This document shows positions 29,021 through 38,074 of a stretch of DNA of 64,000 nucleotides, in pieces; position 1 is the first letter of the stretch; each line of letters starts with the position of its first letter. The stretch is from positions 2,170,001-2,234,000 of the forward strand of contig NZ_JARVZZ010000001.1 of the NCBI RefSeq assembly GCF_029846115.1. The letters are read 5' to 3'. This DNA comes from Serratia marcescens. Lineage in GTDB: Bacteria; Pseudomonadota; Gammaproteobacteria; Enterobacterales; Enterobacteriaceae. The notes below the pieces were generated by a model. The model worked only from the letters and a program-made list of their open reading frames with translations, searched no databases and was not told the DNA's origin. The translations under genes and the position numbers were made by a program.

Positions 29021-29170
29021 TTGTAAGGGACCGCAAGGTCCATAACAGAACGTATCGGGCCGTCATGGCCGCAAGTACGTCGAGTGAACCGTTTTACGGC
29101 AAACCGTATTCATCACGGTAATTATGTTAACCACGGCGAAAACTAAAGCTTCAAAGCTTAAGGGATCATG

Positions 29171-31978
29171 ATGCAGAACGGCGCAATGAAGGCCTGGCTG
29201 GATTCCTCCTATCTGGCGGGCGCGAACCAGTCTTACATAGAGCAGCTCTATGAAGACTTCTTAACCGATCCGGGTTCCGTTGAAGATAGCTGGCGTTCCA
29301 TTTTTCAACAGCTACCAACCGCGGGTGTCAAACCCGATCAGCTTCACTCTCAAACGCGCGATTACTTCCGCCGCCTGGCGAAAGACTCCGCGCGCTACAA
29401 TACCACCATCACCGATCCGGAAACCGACGCCAAACAGGTCAAGGTACTGCAGCTGATAAACGCCTTCCGCTTCCGCGGGCATCAGCATGCCAACCTCGAT
29501 CCGCTCGGCCTGTGGCAGCGCGAGCAAGTTCCTGACCTTGATCCCGCTTACCACAACCTGACCGAAGCCGATTTCCAGGAAACCTTCAACGTGGGCTCTT
29601 TCGCCATCGGCAAAGAAACCATGAAGCTGGGCGATCTGTACGCCGCGCTGAAGCAGACCTATTGCGGGTCGATCGGCGCTGAGTACATGCACATCACCAA
29701 CACCGAAGAGAAACGCTGGATCCAGCAGCGCATCGAGTCGGTGGTGGGGCGCGCCAGCTTTACCGCCGACGAAAAACGCCGTTTCCTGAACGAGCTGACC
29801 GCGGCAGAAGGCCTGGAACGTTACCTGGGCGCCAAATTCCCGGGTGCCAAACGCTTCTCGCTGGAAGGCGGCGACGCGCTGGTGCCGATGCTGAAAGAGA
29901 TGGTGCGCCATGCCGGTAAGAACGGCACGCGCGAAGTGGTGTTGGGCATGGCCCACCGTGGCCGTCTGAACGTGCTGATCAACGTGCTGGGCAAAAAGCC
30001 GGCCGACCTGTTCGACGAATTCGCCGGCAAGCATAAAGAACACCTCGGCACCGGTGACGTGAAATATCACCAGGGCTTCTCTTCCGACGTGGAAACCGAA
30101 GGCGGCATGGTTCACCTGGCGCTGGCGTTCAACCCGTCGCACCTGGAGATCGTCAGCCCGGTGGTCATGGGCTCGGTACGCGCCCGTCGCGATCGTCTGG
30201 ACGAAGCGCGCAGCAACATGGTACTGCCGATCACCATCCACGGCGACGCCGCCATCACCGGCCAGGGCGTGGTTCAGGAAACCCTGAACATGTCTCAGGC
30301 TCGCGGCTACGAAGTGGGCGGCACCGTGCGTATCGTCATCAACAACCAGGTTGGCTTCACCACCTCCAACCCGCTGGATGCGCGCTCTACCGAATACTGC
30401 ACCGACATCGCCAAAATGGTTCAGTCGCCGATCTTCCACGTTAACGCGGACGATCCGGAGGCCGTGGCCTTCGTCACCCGCCTGGCGTTGGATTTCCGTA
30501 ACACCTTTAAGCGTGACGTGATGATCGATCTGGTCTGCTACCGTCGCCATGGGCACAACGAGGCCGACGAGCCGAGCGCCACCCAGCCGGTGATGTATCA
30601 GAAGATCAAGAAACACCCTACGCCGCGCAAAATCTACGCTGACGTTCTGACCGAGCAGAAAGTGGCCAGCCTGGAAGATGCCACGGAAATGGTCAACCTG
30701 TACCGCGACGCGCTCGACCGCGGCGATTGCGTGGTTGAAGAATGGCGTCCGATGAATCTGCACTCCTTCACTTGGTCTCCGTACCTGAACCACGAGTGGG
30801 ACGAAGAGTACCCGAGTAAGGTTGAGATGAAGCGTCTGCAGGAGCTGGCACGTCGCATCAGCACCGTGCCGGAAGCGATCGAAATGCAGTCGCGCGTGGC
30901 GAAAATCTACGCTGACCGCGCCGAGATGGCGGCGGGCAACAAGCCGTTCGACTGGGGCGCTGCCGAAACGCTGGCTTACGCTACCATGGCGGATGAAGGC
31001 ATCCCGATCCGCATCTCCGGTGAAGACGCCGGCCGCGGCACCTTCTTCCACCGTCACGCGGTGGTGCACAACCAGAAAAACGGTTCCGTCTACGTTCCGC
31101 TGGCGAATATCCACAGCGGCCAGGGCGAATTCAAGGTTTGGGACTCCGTGCTGTCCGAAGAGGCGGTGCTGGCGTTCGAATACGGTTACGCCACGGCGGA
31201 ACCGCGCACGCTGACCATCTGGGAAGCGCAGTTCGGCGACTTCGCCAACGGCGCGCAGGTTGTTATCGACCAGTTCATCAGCTCCGGCGAGCAAAAATGG
31301 GGCCGTATGTGCGGCCTGGTGATGCTGCTGCCGCACGGCTATGAAGGCCAGGGCCCTGAGCACTCTTCCGCGCGTCTGGAGCGTTATCTGCAGCTGTGCG
31401 CAGAGCAGAACATGCAGGTGTGCGTCCCGTCCACGCCGGCGCAGGTTTACCATATGCTGCGTCGTCAGGCGCTGCGCGGTATGCGCCGTCCGCTGGTGGT
31501 GATGTCGCCGAAGTCGCTGCTGCGTCACCCGCTGGCGATTTCTTCGCTGGACGAACTGGCCAACGGCACCTTCCTGCCGGCGATCGGCGAGATCGACGAC
31601 TTGGATCCGAAAGCGGTCAAGCGCGTCGTGCTGTGCTCCGGCAAGGTCTACTACGACCTGCTGGAACAGCGTCGCAAGAACGAGCAGAAAGACGTGGCCA
31701 TCGTGCGTATCGAGCAGCTGTATCCGTTCCCGCATCAGGCCGTGCAGGCCGTGCTGGAGCAATACTCGCACGTGCATGATTTCGTCTGGTGTCAGGAAGA
31801 GCCGCTGAACCAGGGCGCCTGGTACTGCAGCCAACACAACTTCCGTGAAGTGGTGCCGTTCGGGGCTTCTTTACGTTACGCAGGACGTCCGGCCTCCGCT
31901 TCTCCGGCGGTGGGCTATATGTCCGTACACCAGAAGCAGCAGCAGGCTCTGGTGAACGACGCGCTGAATATTGACTAA
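29171..31978 (+). CDS. sucA: 2-oxoglutarate dehydrogenase E1 component
   Basis: SucA is the thiamine-diphosphate E1 subunit that decarboxylates 2-oxoglutarate. The 935-residue protein has the E1o N-terminus (AWLDSSYLAGANQSYIEQLYEDFL), the substrate-site segment FRFRGHQHANLDPLG, GMAHRGRLNVL, the ThDP motif beginning GDAAITGQGVVQETLNMS and ending with the NN of VINNQVGFT, and CYRRHGHNEADEPS. Two ATGs are adjacent (29168 and 29171); the second has better spacing to AGGG and matches the E. coli start. Confidence 0.97.
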   Translation: MQNGAMKAWLDSSYLAGANQSYIEQLYEDFLTDPGSVEDSWRSIFQQLPTAGVKPDQLHSQTRDYFRRLAKDSARYNTTITDPETDAKQVKVLQLINAFRFRGHQHANLDPLGLWQREQVPDLDPAYHNLTEADFQETFNVGSFAIGKETMKLGDLYAALKQTYCGSIGAEYMHITNTEEKRWIQQRIESVVGRASFTADEKRRFLNELTAAEGLERYLGAKFPGAKRFSLEGGDALVPMLKEMVRHAGKNGTREVVLGMAHRGRLNVLINVLGKKPADLFDEFAGKHKEHLGTGDVKYHQGFSSDVETEGGMVHLALAFNPSHLEIVSPVVMGSVRARRDRLDEARSNMVLPITIHGDAAITGQGVVQETLNMSQARGYEVGGTVRIVINNQVGFTTSNPLDARSTEYCTDIAKMVQSPIFHVNADDPEAVAFVTRLALDFRNTFKRDVMIDLVCYRRHGHNEADEPSATQPVMYQKIKKHPTPRKIYADVLTEQKVASLEDATEMVNLYRDALDRGDCVVEEWRPMNLHSFTWSPYLNHEWDEEYPSKVEMKRLQELARRISTVPEAIEMQSRVAKIYADRAEMAAGNKPFDWGAAETLAYATMADEGIPIRISGEDAGRGTFFHRHAVVHNQKNGSVYVPLANIHSGQGEFKVWDSVLSEEAVLAFEYGYATAEPRTLTIWEAQFGDFANGAQVVIDQFISSGEQKWGRMCGLVMLLPHGYEGQGPEHSSARLERYLQLCAEQNMQVCVPSTPAQVYHMLRRQALRGMRRPLVVMSPKSLLRHPLAISSLDELANGTFLPAIGEIDDLDPKAVKRVVLCSGKVYYDLLEQRRKNEQKDVAIVRIEQLYPFPHQAVQAVLEQYSHVHDFVWCQEEPLNQGAWYCSQHNFREVVPFGASLRYAGRPASASPAVGYMSVHQKQQQALVNDALNID

Positions 31979-31987
31979 TGTTCGCTC

Positions 31988-32012
31988 GCTTGCCGGCCGA
32001 GAGCCGGCAAGC
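31988..32012 (+). other. Intercistronic hairpin sucA-sucB
   Basis: GCTTGCCGGC pairs with GCCGGCAAGC over a CGAGA loop (10-bp perfect stem). No T-run follows. It lies within the operon and may separate the message segments for decay. Confidence 0.6.
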
Positions 32013-32041
32013 AGATGATAAAAAACTTAAGGGAAAGCTAA

Positions 32042-33259
32042 ATGAGTAGCGTAGATATTCTGGTTCCTGACCTTCCTGAATCGGTTGCCGATGCGACCGT
32101 AGCCACCTGGCACAAAAAACCGGGCGACAGCGTGCAGCGTGATGAAGTCCTGGTTGAAATCGAAACCGACAAAGTGGTGTTGGAAGTGCCGGCCAGTGAA
32201 GCGGGCATTCTCGATGCTATCGTGGAAGAAGAGGGCGCGACCGTGCTGTCTCGCCAGCTGCTCGGCCGCATCCGTCCGGGCGACAGCTCCGGCAAGCCGA
32301 CCGCTGAGAAGAGCCAAGAGAAAGAAGCCACGCCTGCGCAGCGCGCTACCGCGAGCCTGGAAGAAGAAAGCAATGACGCGCTCAGCCCGGCGATTCGTCG
32401 CCTGATCGCCGAACACGATCTCGATGCCGGCGCCATCAAGGGCACCGGCGTGGGTGGCCGCATCACGCGTGAAGACGTGGAAGCGCACCTGGCCAAAGGC
32501 GGCGCCGCCGCCAAACCGGCCGCCGCCGCTGAAGCCGCACCGCAGCCTGCTCTGGCCGGCCGCAGCGAAAAACGCGTGCCGATGACTCGCCTGCGCAAAC
32601 GCGTCGCCGAACGTCTGTTGGAAGCGAAGAACAGCACCGCGATGCTGACCACCTTCAACGAAATCAACATGCAGCCGATCATGGATCTGCGCAAGCAGTA
32701 CGGCGAAGCCTTCGAGAAGCGTCACGGCGTGCGTCTGGGCTTCATGTCCTTCTACATCAAGGCGGTGGTTGAAGCGCTGAAGCGTTTCCCGGAAGTGAAC
32801 GCGTCGATCGACGGTTCCGACGTGGTTTACCACAACTACTTCGACATCAGCATCGCGGTTTCTACCCCGCGCGGCCTGGTGACGCCGGTACTGCGCGATG
32901 TGGACGCCATGAGCATGGCTGACATCGAGAAGAAAATCAAAGAGCTGGCCGTTAAGGGCCGCGACGGCAAACTGACCGTGGAAGAGCTGACCGGCGGTAA
33001 CTTCACCATTACCAACGGCGGCGTATTCGGCTCCCTGATGTCCACCCCGATCATCAACCCGCCGCAGAGCGCCATCCTGGGCATGCACGCCATCAAAGAT
33101 CGCCCAATGGCGGTCAATGGTCAGGTGGTGATCCAGCCGATGATGTATCTGGCGCTGTCTTATGACCACCGCCTGATCGACGGTAAAGAATCCGTCGGTT
33201 ATCTGGTGACGGTCAAAGAGATGCTGGAAGATCCGGCTCGTCTGCTGCTGGACGTCTAG
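32042..33259 (+). CDS. sucB: Dihydrolipoamide succinyltransferase (E2o)
   Basis: SucB transfers the succinyl group to CoA and forms the 24-mer core of the 2-oxoglutarate dehydrogenase complex. The 405-residue protein has a lipoyl domain with Lys44 ([13 protein letters not shown]), a peripheral subunit-binding domain ([32 protein letters not shown]), an Ala/Pro-rich linker and the catalytic domain with [10 protein letters not shown] near the C-terminus. The order after sucA is standard; E3 (lpd) is elsewhere. Confidence 0.98.
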   Translation: MSSVDILVPDLPESVADATVATWHKKPGDSVQRDEVLVEIETDKVVLEVPASEAGILDAIVEEEGATVLSRQLLGRIRPGDSSGKPTAEKSQEKEATPAQRATASLEEESNDALSPAIRRLIAEHDLDAGAIKGTGVGGRITREDVEAHLAKGGAAAKPAAAAEAAPQPALAGRSEKRVPMTRLRKRVAERLLEAKNSTAMLTTFNEINMQPIMDLRKQYGEAFEKRHGVRLGFMSFYIKAVVEALKRFPEVNASIDGSDVVYHNYFDISIAVSTPRGLVTPVLRDVDAMSMADIEKKIKELAVKGRDGKLTVEELTGGNFTITNGGVFGSLMSTPIINPPQSAILGMHAIKDRPMAVNGQVVIQPMMYLALSYDHRLIDGKESVGYLVTVKEMLEDPARLLLDV

Positions 33260-33269
33260 TAACCCTTGC

Positions 33270-33291
33270 CGGGCGCGGCATGCCGCGCCCG
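33270..33291 (+). other. Perfect palindrome hairpin sucB-sucC
   Basis: The 20-bp core GGGCGCGGCATGCCGCGCCC (33271-33290) is flanked by a further C/G pair. No T-run follows, so it probably acts as an RNA stem for stability or partial polarity. It shares the CGGCATGCCG centre with the kdpC-kdpD hairpin. Confidence 0.65.
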
Positions 33292-33307
33292 CACTCTGTG
33301 CTATGTG

Positions 33308-33348
33308 GCCGGAAAACCATGCGGTTTACCGCGTAATAATGGTCCGGC
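33308..33348 (+). other. Nested stem-loop in the sucC leader
   Basis: GCCGG, ACCAT and GCGG (33308-33324) pair in order with CCGC, ATGGT and CCGGC (33329-33348) around a TTTA loop and two small internal loops. It is 34 nt upstream of the sucC ATG, so it could affect sucC expression. Confidence 0.5.
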
Positions 33349-33381
33349 TAAAAACCTTCAGAACTGAATGGATAGAACATC

Positions 33382-34548
33382 ATGAATTTACACGAATATC
33401 AGGCAAAACAGCTGTTTGCTCGGTATGGCATGCCGGCACCAACCGGTTACGCCTGTACCACTCCGCGTGAAGCAGAAGAAGCCGCATCCAAAATCGGCTC
33501 CGGCCCGTGGGTGGTGAAATGTCAGGTTCATGCTGGCGGCCGCGGTAAAGCGGGCGGCGTTAAAGTCGTCAACAGCAAAGAAGATATCCGTGCCTTCGCG
33601 GAAGCCTGGTTGGGCAAGCGTCTGGTGACTTACCAGACTGACGCGCTGGGCCAGCCGGTTCACCAGATCCTGGTAGAAGCGGCGACCGACATCGATAAGG
33701 AACTGTACCTGGGCGCGGTCGTGGATCGTTCTACCCGTCGCGTGGTGTTCATGGCGTCTACCGAAGGCGGCGTGGAGATCGAGAAGGTGGCGGAAGAAAC
33801 CCCTGAACTGATCCACAAAATGACCATCGATCCGCTGGCGGGTCCACAGCCTTATCAGGGCCGTGAGCTGGCCTTCAAACTGGGCCTGACCGGTAAGCAA
33901 GTCAGCCAGTTCGCCAAGATCTTCATGGGCCTGGCGACGCTGTTCCTGGAGCGTGACCTGGCGATGGTTGAGATCAACCCGCTGGTGATCACCAAGCAGG
34001 GCGATCTGGTGTGCCTGGACGGCAAACTGGGCGCCGACGGCAACGCCCTGTTCCGCCAGCCGGAACTGCGTGAAATGCGTGACCCTTCCCAGGAAGACGA
34101 GCGTGAATCCCGTGCGGCTCAGTGGGAGCTGAACTACGTTGCCCTCGACGGCAACATCGGCTGCATGGTTAACGGCGCCGGTCTGGCGATGGGTACCATG
34201 GACATCGTTAAACTGCACGGCGGCGAACCGGCCAACTTCCTGGACGTTGGCGGCGGCGCGACCAAAGAGCGCGTGACCGAAGCGTTCAAAATCATCCTGT
34301 CCGACGACAAGGTGAAAGCGGTTCTGGTTAACATCTTCGGTGGTATCGTACGTTGCGATCTGATCGCCGACGGCATCATCGGCGCAGTGGCCGAAGTGGG
34401 CGTTAACGTCCCGGTGGTGGTGCGCTTGGAAGGGAATAACGCCGAACTGGGCGCCAAGAAACTGGCGGACAGCGGCCTGAATATCATTGCTGCGACCAGC
34501 CTGACTGATGCGGCTCAGCAAGTTGTTGCAGCAGTGGAGGGTAAATAA
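33382..34548 (+). CDS. sucC: Succinyl-CoA synthetase beta subunit
   Basis: SucC with SucD converts succinyl-CoA, ADP (or GDP) and phosphate to succinate and ATP. The 388-residue protein has an ATP-grasp domain ([33 protein letters not shown]) and a C-terminal CoA-ligase domain ([31 protein letters not shown]). Its stop shares one base with the sucD ATG (TAATG). Confidence 0.98.
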   Translation: MNLHEYQAKQLFARYGMPAPTGYACTTPREAEEAASKIGSGPWVVKCQVHAGGRGKAGGVKVVNSKEDIRAFAEAWLGKRLVTYQTDALGQPVHQILVEAATDIDKELYLGAVVDRSTRRVVFMASTEGGVEIEKVAEETPELIHKMTIDPLAGPQPYQGRELAFKLGLTGKQVSQFAKIFMGLATLFLERDLAMVEINPLVITKQGDLVCLDGKLGADGNALFRQPELREMRDPSQEDERESRAAQWELNYVALDGNIGCMVNGAGLAMGTMDIVKLHGGEPANFLDVGGGATKERVTEAFKIILSDDKVKAVLVNIFGGIVRCDLIADGIIGAVAEVGVNVPVVVRLEGNNAELGAKKLADSGLNIIAATSLTDAAQQVVAAVEGK

Positions 34549-35420
34549 TGTCCATTTTAATCGATAAGAACACCAAGGTAATTTGCCAGGGCTTCACCGG
34601 TAGCCAGGGGACTTTCCACTCCGAACAAGCTATCGCTTACGGCACCAAAATGGTTGGCGGCGTAACCCCGGGCAAAGGCGGCACTCAGCACCTGGGCCTG
34701 CCGGTGTTCAACACCGTGCGCGAAGCGGTTGAAGCGACCGGCGCCACTGCCTCGGTCATCTACGTTCCAGCGCCGTTCTGCAAAGACTCCATCCTGGAAG
34801 CGATCGATGCCGGCATCAAACTGATCATCACCATCACCGAAGGCATCCCGACCCTGGACATGCTGACCGTGAAAGTGAAGCTGGACGAAGCCGGCGTGCG
34901 CATGATCGGGCCGAACTGCCCTGGCGTGATCACCCCGGGCGAGTGCAAAATCGGCATCATGCCTGGCCACATCCACCTGCCGGGCAAAGTGGGCATCGTT
35001 TCCCGCTCCGGCACCCTGACCTATGAAGCGGTGAAACAAACCACCGATGCCGGTCTGGGCCAGTCCACCTGCGTGGGCATCGGCGGCGACCCGATCCCGG
35101 GCTCCAACTTCATCGATATTCTGAAGATGTTCCAGCAGGATCCGCAGACCGAAGCGATCGTGATGATCGGTGAGATCGGCGGCAGCGCTGAAGAAGAAGC
35201 GGCAGCTTACATCAAAGAACACGTCACCAAACCGGTTGTCGGCTACATCGCCGGCGTGACCGCGCCGAAAGGCAAGCGTATGGGCCACGCGGGCGCCATC
35301 ATCGCCGGCGGCAAAGGCACGGCGGACGAGAAGTTTGCTGCGCTGGAAGCGGCGGGCGTGAAAACCGTTCGCAGCCTGGCGGACATCGGCGACGCGGTAA
35401 AAGCGGTGCTGAAGCGCTAA
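34548..35420 (+). CDS. sucD: Succinyl-CoA synthetase alpha subunit
   Basis: SucD carries the CoA site and the phosphorylated histidine. The 290-residue protein has the CoA-binding Rossmann region ([22 protein letters not shown]), [17 protein letters not shown] and His247 in [16 protein letters not shown]. It is the last gene of the sdh-suc operon. A 3'-UTR of about 60 nt follows, closed by an intrinsic terminator. Confidence 0.98.
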   Translation: MSILIDKNTKVICQGFTGSQGTFHSEQAIAYGTKMVGGVTPGKGGTQHLGLPVFNTVREAVEATGATASVIYVPAPFCKDSILEAIDAGIKLIITITEGIPTLDMLTVKVKLDEAGVRMIGPNCPGVITPGECKIGIMPGHIHLPGKVGIVSRSGTLTYEAVKQTTDAGLGQSTCVGIGGDPIPGSNFIDILKMFQQDPQTEAIVMIGEIGGSAEEEAAAYIKEHVTKPVVGYIAGVTAPKGKRMGHAGAIIAGGKGTADEKFAALEAAGVKTVRSLADIGDAVKAVLKR

Positions 35421-35482
35421 GAATTTAGTACGAAATAACAATATCTCGACATGTTTGGCCACCCATAGGGTGGCCTTTTTTA
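35421..35482 (+). ncRNA. sdhX: Possible SdhX-type small RNA from the sucD 3'-UTR
   Basis: In enterobacteria the small RNA SdhX (RybD) is cut from the 3' end of the sdh-suc message. Here the same position holds an AU-rich stretch (AAGAATTTAGTACGAAATAA) and a strong terminator. The link to SdhX rests on location and general form, not on a scored alignment. Confidence 0.45.
35457..35482 (+). terminator. Intrinsic terminator of the sdh-suc operon
   Basis: GGCCACCC (35457-35464) pairs with GGGTGGCC (35468-35475) over an ATA loop, followed by T-rich sequence. Confidence 0.92.
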
Positions 35483-35492
35483 TGGGCGAAGA

Positions 35493-37391
35493 TCAGAAGT
35501 CGTTGAGCGCCTTGATCAACGCGATCCGATCCTGCAGGCGACGCTGTTGCACCGGATCCGCGGCGGCTTGCCGCTGTTGATCCAGCGAGGTGAGGGCGGC
35601 GCGGTAATCGTCGGCGTTGCGGAACAGCGCGTCTTTGACGTTGATCGACGCGACGTTGGTGTAGCGGCCGTCGTCGGTGGTCGGCACCTGGATGACGCCC
35701 TCGTTGAGCAGCTGTTTGACGATCGCCCGCTGCGGTTCGTAATCCTCCATGCCGATCAGCTTCCAGCGCCGCGGCGGCACGCCCTGATAGTGGCCGTGTT
35801 TCACCTCCGTCAGGTAGCGCAGAGTCAGGTGGCGGATAGTACCTTCTTCTTCACCGTATTGCGCTTTGCTGTCGAACAGCACCGGGAAGGATTGCCCCTC
35901 CAGCGCGCCACCCTTTTGCGTCAGGTGGCCCATGCGGTAACTGTTCATGCCCAGGCGGATCGGCATATCGTCGGTGACCGGCGTGCCATCCGCCAGGCGC
36001 AGATCGACGATGCGTGAGCCGGCGGGTTGGCGCAAGTCGATGGTGTAAGTGACACCGTCGAAGAAATCGTTGGTGGAATATTTGGACGATCGCCGCGCCG
36101 GGTTAAAGCTGTAGGTGACGTCGCCCGGCTGCAGCTGATTGAAATAGTCGGCGGACCACTCCATGTAGCGTTTAAGCGCTTTGCCGTTGAGCTGATACAC
36201 GGTGATCTCGCCGCCGGCGTATTGGTAGTTAAAGGCGATATCCTTGGCCTTGATGTCGCCGACGTCCAGTTTGGCGCGATCGTTGTCGATTTGCAGGGCG
36301 ATCACCTGCGCCAGCGGCGCATAGTGGCGGGCGGCCTGCTGGAACAGCGCGCTGATACCGGTATCCTGCACGTGTACCTGAGGAATACCGCGGAATTCGT
36401 CGGCGGGCACCAGATCGCTGCCGCTCAGCTTCGCCACGACCCGGTTGGCGTTGGCGCGCAGAATGTCATGGTACGGCTGGTAGAGAGCCTGCAGGGCGCT
36501 GTCCGGCGTCATCCCCTTGATGGGGTAGGTGTAGCTGTTTTTGTCGATCAGCGTGAATTTGCCGTCGCGGCGTTCAAATTGCAGATCGATGCGCGACAGC
36601 GCGCGGCCGTATTTATCCGGCTCGGTGATGATGACGCCGTTAACCACCGCTTTGTCGATCTTCACATGCATATGACCGGCGACGATCGCCGCCAGCTCCG
36701 GGTTGGCGTTGGCGATGTCGGCTACGCCGGTGCCGGGGCGCTGGTTCTCGTTGTCGATGCCCATATGCGCCACCAGCACGATGGCGTCGACCTGGCCGTC
36801 GATTTGCCTGATGACCTGTTTCACCGCCTGCACCGGATCGGTGAAGTTCAGCCCTTTGATGCGATCGGTACCCTTGGCGAATTCGGCGGTCATCGGCGTG
36901 TCCATGCCGATAATGCCGATCTTCACGCCTTGGCGCTCGACGATGGTGTAGGCCGGCAGATAGGGCTTGCCGTTGTCCCAGACGATATTGCCCGCTAGCG
37001 CCGCGCCCTTGAACTGCTTAAGCGGCGTAGCCAGCACCGGCAGGCCGAAGTCGAACTCGTGGTTGCCCATCACCCAGACGTCATAATTGAGCGCGTTGAG
37101 GCCCAGCATCATCGGGCTGACGGCCTCATGCTTGAAGGTTTCGACGAAGTTGCCCTGAATGGTGTCGCCGGCGTCCACCAGGATCAGGTTTGGCTGCTCG
37201 GCCCGCACCTTTTTGACCTGGGTGGCTATCTGGCTCAGGCTGCCCGTCAGATTCTCCGTGTCGCTGGCGTAGTCCCAGGGCACGAAGGTGCCGTGCAGAT
37301 CGGAGGTGCCCAGTAGGGTGATATTTACCGTTTCGGCGGCCATGGCGTTTCCCGAGAGTCCCAAGACAGAGGCAAAGATGATTTTTTTCAT
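35493..37391 (-). CDS. Exported bifunctional metallophosphatase / 5'-nucleotidase (UshA/CpdB superfamily)
   Basis: The 632-residue protein has a signal peptide (MKKIIFASVLGLSGNAMAAE, cleavage near residue 18). A calcineurin-type metallophosphatase domain follows, with metal ligands in GTSDLHG (Asp31, His33), VDAGDTIQG (Asp73/Asp76), MGNHEFDFG (Asn110, His111), VAHMGID and GHMHVKI. The C-terminal 5'-nucleotidase domain holds the substrate aromatic region. Periplasmic salvage of nucleotides or cyclic nucleotides is likely. The exact substrate is not readable; CpdB-like 2',3'-cyclic phosphodiesterase or UshA-like activity are alternatives. It is inserted between sucD and cydA and faces sucD. Confidence 0.8.
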   Translation of the reverse strand: MKKIIFASVLGLSGNAMAAETVNITLLGTSDLHGTFVPWDYASDTENLTGSLSQIATQVKKVRAEQPNLILVDAGDTIQGNFVETFKHEAVSPMMLGLNALNYDVWVMGNHEFDFGLPVLATPLKQFKGAALAGNIVWDNGKPYLPAYTIVERQGVKIGIIGMDTPMTAEFAKGTDRIKGLNFTDPVQAVKQVIRQIDGQVDAIVLVAHMGIDNENQRPGTGVADIANANPELAAIVAGHMHVKIDKAVVNGVIITEPDKYGRALSRIDLQFERRDGKFTLIDKNSYTYPIKGMTPDSALQALYQPYHDILRANANRVVAKLSGSDLVPADEFRGIPQVHVQDTGISALFQQAARHYAPLAQVIALQIDNDRAKLDVGDIKAKDIAFNYQYAGGEITVYQLNGKALKRYMEWSADYFNQLQPGDVTYSFNPARRSSKYSTNDFFDGVTYTIDLRQPAGSRIVDLRLADGTPVTDDMPIRLGMNSYRMGHLTQKGGALEGQSFPVLFDSKAQYGEEEGTIRHLTLRYLTEVKHGHYQGVPPRRWKLIGMEDYEPQRAIVKQLLNEGVIQVPTTDDGRYTNVASINVKDALFRNADDYRAALTSLDQQRQAAADPVQQRRLQDRIALIKALNDF

Positions 37392-38074
37392 AAGTTATTG
37401 TCACTCAATGCAATTTTAACATAAGTGGTCATTCTGCTACAAAATCGCAACCTTTACGATCCCATCGCGAGAAATAGACTAATATTGGAGAGAGATTTGT
37501 TGTTTTGTGACTGCTATCACTGTCACGGCTTATTGGAAATAAAAGGTTAATTATGTCGCATAATAAGCGCGTAATAATACAATGGCGGCTCTTTTAAATT
37601 ACATTTATTTAACACAAAAATATCATTAAAAAACAATTAAACCATTGCGCAACATGACCCTAAGAAAATTATGCGAAATGTGCTGATGAATATGGAAATA
37701 AGATGCGGATAGGCTTAAATTGTCTCAGATCAAATTAGCCCGAAGTACCTCTTTCGGCTAAGATTTGACCTGTAACCAAAAGTCTAACCCACGTCACGTA
37801 AAAACCTATTTATTGTGTGGGATTGGGCGAGTATCATCCATGTTGTGATTATGGATGGTTGATCTTGTTGCATTTGTTACCCGTTGTCGGTTTTCAGTGG
37901 CGCGCTTGTCGACGGCCCGAGAGGCTATTGGCCGAGTGTGCGGTTGAAAGCGGAGAAGCTGGATCAAATTTGTTGTGTTTTAGGGCATTCACTGCGGGGC
38001 GTTACTGGCGGCTTTGAAAGAGGCGTGCCGATAACCGCGTGTCGGAGTCTTCCTGCGAGGAGCAAGGAGTCAAG
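37392..38074. other. Divergent regulatory region upstream of cydA (683 bp)
   Basis: The first part (to about 37700) is very AT-rich compared with the rest of the window and carries no convincing gene. A FNR-like sequence lies at 37720-37733. In E. coli the long cydA upstream region holds several promoters and ArcA/FNR sites, and this gap has similar length. A small frame at 37817-38017 has no recognisable product and was not accepted. Confidence 0.5.
37720..37733. promoter_or_regulatory. Candidate FNR site upstream of cydA
   Basis: TTGTCTCAGATCAA matches the FNR pattern TTGAT-N4-ATCAA in the full right half and in TTG of the left half. Oxygen control of cydAB by FNR and ArcA is known in E. 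coli; the site itself is a pattern match only. Confidence 0.4.

Noticed and set aside
37817-38017. 66-codon frame upstream of cydA
   Set aside because: No recognisable similarity, no good ribosome site and it lies in the cydA regulatory leader.
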